A DNA stretch of 35,728 bases from the NCBI RefSeq assembly GCF_000003605.2, contig NW_003120920.1, forward strand, positions 445,922 to 481,649. The letters are read 5' to 3'. The notes beneath the pieces are model-generated. The model had not been told where the DNA came from, did not search any database, and worked only from the letters and a program-made list of their open reading frames with translations. The DNA is from Saccoglossus kowalevskii. Lineage: Eukaryota > Hemichordata > Enteropneusta > Harrimaniidae. Positions 11,261 to 21,500 of this stretch are shown piece after piece. Position numbers and translations under genes: made by a program. Every line of letters starts with the position of its first letter. Position 1 is the first letter of the stretch.

Positions 11261-11848
11261 TCGGTGACACGGAAGTAGTAAATAAGTCGTATGTGACATA
11301 CTATTATATGACTCATATAAGTGACAGTAATTTGTAATACAACCGTCGCTGGAATCTTAGGAATTACTATACAAGGCATCAACCACAGCTGGTATAAACA
11401 AAAATGTGGCATATTTGGAGTGCATGCGTTCTGGGCATTTCCTCAGAAACGATCACGCAATTCTATCCACAGATGTAATTCATTCAATGTGTTCTTATGC
11501 AGTATATCACATTTTTGTGAAAATGTGAAATATAACCCTGCAGTAGCAAATACAAATGTTCAACATGGAATCCCCATGGTCATTGACCACACGCATATAG
11601 AAGTGTTGTTTTGTTCACTTATATGCGATATAAAATGGAACCATTTCCAAAATAATTAATCAAAAAATTAGTTGATATGTTCATTCTGAATCATATTTTC
11701 TGGTATTTTGTTTAATTTTCTGCATACTTAAAAGCAAAGCATCGACCGTCTAATTATTTGTCAAAAATGTCAACAATGTCCTTGTTATAATAGAAGGTGA
11801 TTTCAACTGTACCATTTCAGCTGAACTCAATCGTAATGGCGGCAATAC

Positions 11849-11957
11849 GTCAGGCATACACCCTTCGCTCTAACACTGTGTTAGAGCGTTTGAAACTTAC
11901 TGATGCCTCACGTCATTATCATGGTGACATCACCAAATGCACATGAGGCATACGTAC
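11849..11957. repeat. Nested inverted repeats including a 23-base palindrome
   Basis: CGCTCTAACAC, one base, GTGTTAGAGCG forms a perfect palindrome at 11866-11888. Around it, ATGCCTCA (near 11904) pairs with TGAGGCAT (near 11944), and GTCAGGCATAC is found on the left. It looks like a fold-back element or the end of one. Confidence 0.4.
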
Positions 11958-12150
11958 ATCTTTACTGATTTCTAGACTAAGCGCAGTGTTAATTGGGATA
12001 TCGGCAACAATAAAATAATATGGCTAACACAAGATCATTGTTATTTTGAAAACAATATTAAACAAGACAAAATGCGTCTTGAAAATGTAATCCATCATCA
12101 ATGAAAAGTGCATTTCCTCACACTTGTCATAAAAAGAACAAGTCATTGTC

Positions 12151-12864
12151 AATGACACGTCCCCGTTCCGTTCATATTTGAGTGACATATACATTCAAAG
12201 CAGATCATGACCGAAATGCACCTGTATATGTACAACACATTGTACCAAATTTGAACAAAATCCGTCCATGCATACCTGAGATCCGGTTCCGGAATTGTGA
12301 AAATACGTGATCTTGATGCATTTTCGGCCTTAAAATGGCTATCATTCAGCTATTCTTAAGCGGATCATGAAACAAATGCACATATCTATTTGTGACATGA
12401 TGTACAATGTACCATGTGTGTGTGAAGTTTGAACTTGATCAATCCAGACATGTCTCGGATACGGATCCAGAACTGAATTCTTTAAAACAAAATGGCCGCC
12501 AGTTGGCCATTTCGAACTTGATCCGAAAAAAAAATGACGTGCATCAAGGTCCTATTATGTTTAATGTATGTACCAAATTTCAACAAAATCCGTCCATGCA
12601 TAACTGAGATCCGGGTCCGGAATGGTGAAAAAATGCGATTTTGATGCATTTTCGGCCTTAAAATGGCCGCTATTCGGCTATCGTTAATCGGATCATGAAA
12701 AAAATGCATGTGCATATGTCCCATATAATGTGTGATGTATGAGTGAAGTTTGAACTTAATCGGTCCATGCATGTTCGAGATACAGGTGATCACGGACGCA
12801 CGGACGCACACAGGGCAAAACATAAGTCCCCGTTTTCGGACTACGTCCGAACGGGGACTAAAAA
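12151..12864. repeat. Hairpin-ended interspersed repeat, copy 1
   Basis: The element contains about two copies of a 328-base unit: taccaaattt...aacaaaatccgtccatgcat recurs at 12243 and 12571, followed by ccggaat and gcattttcggccttaaaatgg. It finishes with repeated cggacgcacggac and a stem-loop at 12825-12859 (AGTCCCCGTT ... AACGGGGACT). A second copy with the same ending is at 19750-20046. Non-coding; reading frames across it are incidental. The class is uncertain; the terminal hairpin would suit a Helitron-like or MITE-like element. Confidence 0.65.
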
Positions 12865-13070
12865 CGTTTGACACAACTTACAATCTCAAGGAGTTTTTGA
12901 CTGAAAGCAATGTTTCTTACTTTAGAATGGTACAATAGTACACTCACCTTAAGCATCAACCATTGTAGTCACCATTTTCAAGATATCCTTCACATCACTG
13001 GAAACTTTTATAAAAACTTGTACACCTCTGTTAACATTGATACAAAATGACAAGACATTTTTCTTGAAGG

Positions 13071-13430
13071 TTTACCACAAGTGCAAGTGATCGCGATGAC
13101 CTTGATGATGTCATCACTCGTGAAGAATTCGGCAAAACGATGAATCTCATTGCTGCTGGATGTACACTAGGCATTGATGGAATACCATGTGAATTTAAGC
13201 AGAAATTCTGGAATATTATTGATCAGAATCTGTATGATGTCATGTCCTGCTCAGTTCGTGATAACAAACCGCCCAAATAGTGCATTTAGGCGGTTGTCGC
13301 ATTGCTCCCCAAGTAATTGAACAATGGCGCCCTGCGAGTCTGCTCTGTAGTGACTACAAAATACTAACCTAAACAATGTCATGGCGTCTCCGCTATGTTA
13401 ACGGCTCAATCATACATTCATGATAATTTA
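13071..13430 (+). pseudogene. L1/Tx1-like LINE reverse transcriptase fragment
   Basis: Reading from 13071 gives a 69-residue stretch containing ITREEFGKTMNLIAAGCTLG then IDGIPCEFKQKFWNII, the G-I-D-G-(I/L)-P-x-E-F-x-x-x-F-W motif of L1-clade reverse transcriptases, stopped by TAG at 13278. After a frame change the downstream piece reads WRPASLLCSDYKILT-stop-TMSWRL, matching the NWRPISLLN.DYKI region. The 5' part and the catalytic core beyond are missing, so this is a dead fragment. Confidence 0.75.
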
Positions 13431-13949
13431 AACTTAATTATTCAAACATCAATTCTTCGTTGGGTATACCTATTCAAATCTTTGAAAGTTTTGGTCATGG
13501 TTTTATCAGTTCTGACAGTCACATATATTCCAATGCACAATCATCAATTTGAATAAACAGCGCTCTCACGGCACCAGTATCGCTTTCATGGGGCATACGT
13601 CAATGCTCTTCACTGTTATCACTTTACATTACATCTGATTCACTGTCACCACATTAAAAATCAGGAAAGAAAAAGACATCAAAGAATACATCATTCCGGC
13701 CAAAGGGTGATCTGCTTACATGTTTAAGTAAAGACACAGAACTTTCAGAAGATGATTCCAGCCACCCTGTTATCATCATTTGTGTAGATGTTGAAATCGG
13801 GTACATCTAGAGCTTTTTATAGTGAACACATTCATAGTGAACAAATCCTACCATACCCGGAAAAGCAACTAGAGTGAGTGGGAAGACTTGACCTAATGCA
13901 GGATGACTATTTTACCACATGTTTAAAAGCATCTACATGAGCTAGAAGA

Positions 13950-14655
13950 GGAAGTAGAACGAGAGGGCAGGTATCACCTTATGTTGCTATCCCTGGAAAT
14001 TGGCCTTGCTTATAACAAGAAAAGCTGTATCAAATCAGCAAGATTCAAACTGAAGGGAAGCAGCTTGTAGCTACTAATAATGAAAATGTAATTACATTTC
14101 CGCAACGTGATGATGTGTCTAGTCTATCACCATGTTCACACGAAGTAGCTAACAATGTATGATGATACATGTTGCTGATTCAATTGCAAAAGGTCACCAA
14201 GAAGTCATGATTCGTAAAGTAGAAACATATGTTGTTGTACTATCCATTGCTGCTGTACAGGCACTTCATATCTCAAAACTATGGATTGGAACGGGACAGC
14301 ATTACAGAGTTCTATCTATTCATTCTTATGCAGAAGTTCTTTATCCGATGCAATCAAAATCTCTGCCAATGTTGCATGCATTGACACATCACCATCCTTT
14401 GCTGGACGTGGTAAGAAAACGGCATGGATGACTTGGGAGAATTTTCCTGAAGTTACGGACGCAGTCCTTGAGTTAGCAGAAGGAACAGGCGATGTTGCTG
14501 ATCAGTGTTTGGCAACAATTGAGAGATTTATTATGCTGTTATATGACAGAACCAGGAGTTTTAAGAAGGGTTGTTCATCTCATTGCAAGTGTATAAAAGG
14601 AAAACCGCCCTATACTGCAGTGTGTGTTTGTTATGGTCTATGCGACAGAGACTGA
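13950..14655 (+). pseudogene. Decayed transposon-borne gene with SHEEADTR-type motif
   Basis: Pieces in shifting frames align in order: TRGQVSPYVAIPGNWP (about 13950-14005), EGKQLVATNNENVI (about 14055), SHEVANN (about 14140), then MMIHVADSIAKGHQEVMIRK (14159 on), and after another shift SFAGRGKKTAWMTWE and ERFIMLLYDRTRS (to about 14570). From memory, this order (PGNW, EGKQL, CSHEEADTR, DTDVVVL, SFAGRGKKTAW, LYDRT) belongs to a transposon-associated family very common in invertebrate genomes. The acidic DTD is changed to ETY and several frameshifts and stops are present, so it is inactive. Confidence 0.65.
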
Positions 14656-15180
14656 TCTTCATATTGAAAATTCAAGAGGATGTGATTAATTCCAAGTTTG
14701 CAACTTTTGAAACTTCTAGAGATAAAACAATGTAATTCTTTCAGTGGTAACCATTGATAAAACATTATAATTTGGGCTTGTTTATGGAAAAAATTATGAT
14801 TTTAAAATCATTTATACCAAAATATTGTGTTTTGAACCCCATAATTTCCTGACATACACATGCTTGTACTTGAATCCTAATATCTATAAGTTCAATTCTG
14901 CTAAACAGTGTTTTAACTCAAATTTTAGAGTCAATGTAATACTAGTATTAATATTAATATTGAGGTGATTTTGACAGAATTGTTACATATTTTCTGATAA
15001 GAATTGTTTGTTTGTTATTACATATATTCTTTAAAAATGTGTTTTGAATTATTTTTAAGCTTATAATATTTTTGCATTGTCAATATTACGAAACATGACC
15101 TTGTTTGAACTCTGGTTGACATTCAAAGTGTGCAAAGTTTCATGCTCGTATCATAATGTGCACAATATTTGCTATAATTA
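14656..15180. other. AT-rich intergenic DNA
   Basis: Nothing coding is seen. It is very AT-rich and separates the decayed transposon gene from the first copy of a direct repeat. Confidence 0.4.
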
Positions 15181-15450
15181 GGGCTATGCCACAGGACTAA
15201 GTGCCAGACAGCGCCGATGTCACTGCGTAACATAAATAATTACACCCACTCATCGGATTAATTGCTTTGTTCTATCCGTCGTTAAAATGGTGTAATGTCA
15301 AAAGTTAAACTTTGAGACACAAATTATCTCCTAGTCCTCGCATTATACTGATCCTAATCAACATTTTCTGGGTGAATCCCAAATAGTGCTACAGTCATGA
15401 ATTGCGAACAAAATACATAATAGACAAAAATGGCTGCTCCGGAGATCATG
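15181..15450. repeat. Diverged direct repeat, copy 1
   Basis: Begins gctatgccacaggactaagt, contains gtgccagacagcg, acacccactcatc, ctcctagtcctcg and actgatcctaatcaacattt, and ends near aatggctgctccgga. The same words in the same order recur at 15855-16135, about 670 bases on. Too diverged for recent LTRs. Confidence 0.6.
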
Positions 15451-15573
15451 GAGAGTTTTGTCGGCACTTCAACCGACTTCACCGACCACAATGCAAGTGA
15501 CTCTGTGCAGTGCACAGTTGATCGCGGCGACCAGCTACGCCAGAAGAGATATATTTCGTTCGTTTATAACTAA
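15430..15573 (+). CDS. Short ORF starting at the end of direct repeat copy 1 (47 residues)
   Basis: The ATG lies inside the repeat (aaaaATGGCTGCTCCGGAG). The peptide begins MAAPEIMESFVGTSTDFTDH and ends QKRYISFVYN before TAA. Its codon choice is richer in G and C than the flanks, and it looks like a first coding exon or a retrocopy scrap. In copy 2 the equivalent codon is ATA, so it was lost there. No domain is recognised. It may be chance. Confidence 0.22.
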   Translation: MAAPEIMESFVGTSTDFTDHNASDSVQCTVDRGDQLRQKRYISFVYN

Positions 15574-15854
15574 ACCCTATACGATAAACTTGATAATATG
15601 TTTTCTTTATGGTCCACTCTTCCCCGAGAAACAAATGCACGCTGACCAGTAAGTTTCCCTTAATGCTTCACAGGGAGTATTCGAGTATGCAAATGAAATG
15701 AAAATTAAAAAAATAGAATTGGCGTAGAATGAGTTGAAGCCCATTTTTCACTTTAAAACAATATTTTGTACTTAATAAAATAAAAAATAATAATATTGAT
15801 GTACCAATAAATGATTTTGGGCCAGAAAATAGCAGACATTTCACAGGTACTTTA

Positions 15855-16135
15855 AGGCTATGCCACAGGACTATGTGCCAGACAGCGCTGATGTCACTGG
15901 TATTATAAATAAATACACCCACTCATCAATCGGATGAATTGGTTTCTGCTATCAGTCGTTATAATGATATAAAAAGTTAAACTTCGAGACACCTTAACAA
16001 GGTCAATAATCTCCTAGTCCTCGTATGTTACTGATCCTAATCAACATTTTCTGAGTGAATCCCAAACACTGCTACAATCATGAATTTGTGAGCAAAATAC
16101 GTAATAGACAAAAAATAGAATTGGCTTCTCGGGAG
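15855..16135. repeat. Diverged direct repeat, copy 2
   Basis: Same series of words as copy 1 with small insertions (for example accttaacaaggtcaat after gagacac). The match ends near gcttctcgggagatgtg. The interval between copies holds no transposon protein. Confidence 0.6.
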
Positions 16136-18480
16136 ATGTGATGTATTGTATTGTGATGTTTACCACCGATGAATAATGATCCATGTTTGTATATGAGTCA
16201 AACAGATATTTTTTTATACCGTAGTATATTTGAACAGATGCAGGTGATTGTTTCTGTTTTGACATATTTTATAGTTAATTTAAACGAGTAAACTGCGTTC
16301 TTTTGCCAACATACAAAATAGTTCTCATAATTCACCGGGATTCGTTGATGCCTTTCAACGAACTCAAAATTATGCAATATTTATAAGCTGTCTACAAAAA
16401 CGGCACCAACAGGACCAAAGCATTCTGGCACCTGTTTCATAATTATTGAACTCGAGTGATTTTCATCCGGGTAATGTTATTGATCAGAAGCTTGAAGTGA
16501 AAATGCAGTTGGTGTCATGTATTTACTACCTAGTTTGCTTATCACGATATGGTTTTCTGAATATACAATAAGCCATGTGCTAATGCATAATAACGAGGTC
16601 ACGTGATTATTTTTGTTCATCTCAACTCTAGTCACATCAGTTGCCTTTTATTTTAGTCATATCTCTCGTTCAATGTCTTCATAATAACATAGGCTGCATC
16701 TCCATATCTGAAAAAAAAATGAAAATGGGATATTACCACGAAGCATATTAATGGGGTCAGATGAACCCACCCGAAGCACGTGATCTAGTCATGTGATATT
16801 TGATAGAAACAATGCCTATTCAGTGTGGAGTGCACATGCCAAATTTCAGACCAACCGGACCAACACAACACACATAATTCGACATAATTTCACAAAATCA
16901 AAGATGGCGGACAAACCATGTGACTTGTTGTGAACACTAGCATTGTGTTCAGTAAACTTTGTCTCGCTTGGCTGATAACACTTACACGTAGAGATAGCAG
17001 GTTTGATCCAAAGGAATATACACCTTAATTCATTACAAATAGTCCAGCTTTATTCATCTAAACTGTCAGCTGAGGCCACGCCTCGCTGTCTTCTTCCTCT
17101 GTCACAAACTCTGTAATAAAACTCTAAGGCGTGGCAGCGTTGACACGGCCGCGTGATTGCCAGGTATGTGTCTTATGATTAAAACATTGTAAAATTGCCA
17201 CTACTGAATATAATTAGTAAACAATCGATTTATAAAATTCCTGTATTATATATTTATAATGTCCACCCTAACCATGCAAGCTGTTGATCCTAAACAATGT
17301 GCATACGTGATGTGATTGATTTGTCTGCTGTCTGAAGGAGATCAGTGGAGAGTTGGCAAATGTCAAAGCAATAGGAAAATGTGGCATCAATATAAAATTA
17401 TTCACCTGTGACCGATCATTGAAAAGTTCTCAAACATTGATTAAGTTTGTACATATTTGAATTTTAGATCAATGGACTTTTCAAGTGTTTTTAACCGTTT
17501 TTCGGAAATCATGGCGGCCAAGGTCACGTGGCCACTAAAGATTTTATTACAAATTAGTGTATCACAAAAGACATGGCAAACACTATTCAGCTCTCCTGGA
17601 TTCTCAGAAAAGGTCAATCGAAGAAAAAGAAATGGACAATAATAATAACCTTAGATTAATAAGAGGTGCATAGCTTGGACCCTTAATAAATTTGATCTAA
17701 ATACGCAGTCAAATACGAACTAGTCTTCTTTTTTTTCATCTGGAACACTAACACTGCACTAACACTGAAATAAATTGCCACCTCCGTTATTGTGTAGAGT
17801 TGAACGTTGTACTGTAAAAATAAATCTTCAACTGATTTATTCTAACACAATGTACCTCCTCGCACACGTTACAACATATAAGGTCGATCGAACTATGCTT
17901 GCAAACGCTTGCAATTGCACCCAAATTGCATAATCACTGTATACAAGTCTTTCCCTGTTTGTTTGACTAGCATAGTTACTTGAAGATAACAAAATTTGAA
18001 TTTTAAAAATGAAAAATTGAAAGAATAAAACAGAAAGAAAAAAATCCCAATAAGACTTGGCTTGCCCTCACCTTCTACCGTACATGCGTTGTATATGATA
18101 GATCGCTGCGCCCCCAAACAAAATTCTAACACGACGGCATTCGAACGAATATTTCATAATAGTTACAGTACTATCAGGCGAACGAAAGATCACCGACGAA
18201 AACGACGAGTTTATGTACACTGAACGTATAGTCACAACCTTGGTTAAAAGAACATTATACAACACAAACCCTGACAAATATGTCTAAATTTCACACATAT
18301 CTAGTAGATGACAGGAAAGTTTTTTTAACATAAACCAATTTAGCTCACCCCTACACAGAGTTGTAATGGTAAATTCCTTATCAGGATATCGTCGGCAAAT
18401 ATCTAGCTGTCACCAAAAATTGAGTGATTTATACGCAGATATTCACTGAGTGGGTGGGGTTTGGGTTCCAGGAAAACGGC
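16136..18480. other. Intergenic DNA without a recognised gene
   Basis: Short open stretches exist on both strands, but none shows a domain or a convincing exon. The part around 16720-16920 (aagatggcggac, caccaac cgg words) has the look of old interspersed repeats. The compact stretch at 17060-17160 is richer in G and C, but nothing specific is seen. Confidence 0.4.
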
Positions 18481-18492
18481 TCTAAAACCTAC

Positions 18493-18581
18493 TTATAAGA
18501 CATGAAAGACGACAACATCGAAGGAACTACTTGAAGCGGGCGACGGGTGGCTACTGCTCCGACTTACTGCACATGTCACAC
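18493..18581 (+). promoter_or_regulatory. Possible TATA promoter and first exon of gene 2
   Basis: TTATAAGA at 18493-18500 is followed about 80 bases later by a strong donor CACAC|GTAAGTG at 18582. ATG TCA CAC (18573-18581) ends in phase 0 at this donor. Joined to the exon beginning at 21657 it gives M-S-H-I-M-N-G in frame. This mirrors gene 1, where the intron follows the start codon. An alternative is a promoter just before 21660, where AATAAAAGG occurs near 21426. Inference from splice logic; not proven. Confidence 0.33.
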
Positions 18582-21500
18582 GTAAGTGTTATTATTACAG
18601 TGTTTTGAGCGTTTTTCATAAAGATCGTTCAAGATGTATGTCCACCTTATGCCGGCGATGTAAATTAGCTATCATCCTGTAAATTGGGTTATACCTGTCA
18701 CCTGAAGTTATTTGCATTAAGACAGATTTGGGTATAAGATCCTAATACTCACTGGATAGCGAATGCGAGATATGGTATATCCAGAAATTGTTCTCATACA
18801 GCTAAATATTCTTATGTCTGACAACATTGTATGTCTTTGATATCAACCCTGAGTGTATTTTGTGTGCAAATTGTGAGTTTAGATACACAGTGTTATGCTA
18901 CAAATCACATTAAATATCTATGTCTACGAGACCGGCAGAAATTACAGGGGATAGGTCGGTGTTTCTTGGGGGTAGTTCACCGATTTTCTTGCGAGTGGGT
19001 TACAGTAATTTGTGCAGGCATGGTGGTGGTGGGGGGGGGGGTGGTGGTGGTGGTGGTGGTCGCAATTGTTTGTGCAATGCAAGCCTCATAACACCACAGT
19101 ATAAGCAGCCGAGATTGTATGCATAATCTGGTTGACTGTGTTGCCTCAACAAATGACTATTCCTATTACTCATTTAGCAATTGTATTTACAATTTACAGA
19201 AGCACTTACGTGGGCTTGTATGAGAAGAACTACCAACTACTGTGAATTATATAGACAGCCGACAGTTGACAAAGATTACTTGGGTAATTTATCATACCTG
19301 CCCTTATTATTATTTACATACACATGTATTTATTATCACCAGAGACCGAGTAAGTATGTACTGACATTACCGCTGACTGTGTCAGTAACACAAATATGTA
19401 TATATACTGAACATACGGCGGTACGATAACCTTGTTATCATGTTGGATATTCGTAACTCAAATTTCATTATATATAAATCTGATATAGTAANNNNNNNNN
19501 NNNNNNNNNNNNNNNNNNNNNNNNNNNNNNNNNNNNNNNNNNNNNNNNNNNNNNNNNNNNNNNNNNNNNNNNNNNNNNNNNNNNNNNNNNNNNNNNNNNN
19601 NNNNNNNNNNNNNNNNNNNNNNNNNNNNNNNNNNNNNNNNNNNNNNNNNNNNNNNNNNNNNNNNNNNNNNNNNNNNNNNNNNNNNNNNNNNNNNNNNNNN
19701 NNNNNNNNNNNNNNNNNNNNNNNNNNNNNNNNNNNNNNNNNNNNNNNNNACATGTATCCCAACATGTATAATCTATGTACCAAGTTTGAATGACAACTGA
19801 CAAAGCATGTCCAAAATACAACATTTTCAAAAAACAAGATGGCTGCCAGTCGGCCATTTTGAATGGAATCGCTAAACCACTGCATGTGCATATGTCCCAC
19901 ATAAAGTACTAGGCACATGCAAAGAATGAACGGAAACGGTCCAAGGGATTCTGAGATATGACTCCGGACGGACGCACGGACACACGGACGGACGGAGACC
20001 GAATTATAAGTCTCCGTTTTCGGACTTCGTCCGAACGGGGACTAAAAAGCAGACCCAAAAAAAAAAAAAAAATGTAAAAAGAATCGAGCTGACCGAAATA
20101 AAATTAAATAAATTGCAACTTTAAGGTGTACTTACATTCTTTAAACTGCCCGTGAATGCAAATTATCTATTTTTTAATTCATTATACTTTATTGTGTAAA
20201 GAAATTTGTAATGTCTGATAACAGCATGTGTCTATAAATATAAGTTCAGACAAAGTATAAAACACGGACACTTTGACCACAGTGACGACAAAGTGCCTTG
20301 CCACTGTGAAAAGATGTGTACCTCAGTGTCACGAGGTCGTACCAATTATTAACCAAAAACAATCAATAATCATTTATTTACCATCACGTGTGCAGGTTCT
20401 TAACAAGTTTAAAGTTACATAATTAGTAACACACGGGGATAATTTAGACTGATGGACGCCATTATAGCTCAATATAATTGTATGCATATATAAATAGAGA
20501 CACAAATGCACATCGGTCAATCTTACAACGCCACCCACAAACTACATGAAAGCATAGCGTATTAGGTACAGCAAAAACTATGCTTGGTATGGTTACTCGT
20601 CTATGGCAATATAAACTCCCCTGCAATAGTTCAGTGCTCAGCGCAACCTTCACGATTAGTAAGAATTGAAGACGACATAAACATGAGAGAGGAAGAGGAA
20701 AGTGGACATTCAATACTCTTCATATATATTTGTAAATTATCACGTAAATAACTGGCCAGAAAAATAATAGATTCTATAAATTAACAAGGATGTGTGTAGG
20801 TGTGTAAATGATCGGTGGCGTGCGGTTACCTGAATGACATGTAACCGACGACTGGATTCCTCACATTACGGTATCAATAGATTTCATTTTGTAGTAGACT
20901 TTGATGTTAATTGTTGGGTTCAGCTACGGTAGTAAGTGGATCCGCTCACTAGTTGTTGGGTCACAGCATGGAATTTCCTCACCAGTCAAAATCCTGAACA
21001 GGAACGCCAAAGAACACGTGATCGAACATCTAGTACCATGGTGTCACACAGTCCATTGTGCCAATAGTTAACCGGTTTGGGCATATGAACAAATGTTGTG
21101 CTTTACATACTTTTAAAAAATACGTAGGTTTTTTTTATTTTTCTATATATTTTGTTGTTGTTACAACTATGTTTTTTTTCTTGCATATAAGGAGTGTATA
21201 GCAGACAGTTTTGCTAATTTTTGAATTAATTTAAAATCACATTCCATGTCTAGTGCAAGTTTGTAACGTTTTCCCAACAACTTTTGTGGGCTTCATTGGA
21301 AATTGTTTTGTATTTCAAGTTATTCTTTGCTTATGTATGTGTGTTTCCTATTCTTTTTTTTCTCTCTAAAGTCACATGCATAGCTCGAATATGCAGTTTA
21401 AGCAATCAGCAGAATTATTTGACAAAATAAAAGGCTGACTGCTTTTCACAGTACTCCTGCTCTCGGTACAAGGGAGGTCAACAAGGTTGCCATTGACCTG

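Noticed and set aside
11321-11659. 112-codon plus-strand frame
   Set aside because: No domain, no promoter on the right side, no splice signals that extend it.
12407-12938. Frames on both strands
   Set aside because: They lie inside the hairpin-ended repeat; no protein family resemblance.
14159-14655. Functional gene of 90-124 residues
   Set aside because: The two frames are pieces of one decayed transposon gene with several frameshifts.
15181-16135. LTR retrotransposon
   Set aside because: The copies are too diverged, lack TG...CA ends, and the interval is only about 400 bases without a polymerase gene.
18831-19126. Glycine- or valine-rich reading frames
   Set aside because: Produced by the (GGT)n and poly-G run.
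19382-19918. Reading frames of up to 178 codons
   Set aside because: They cross the run of N and are meaningless.
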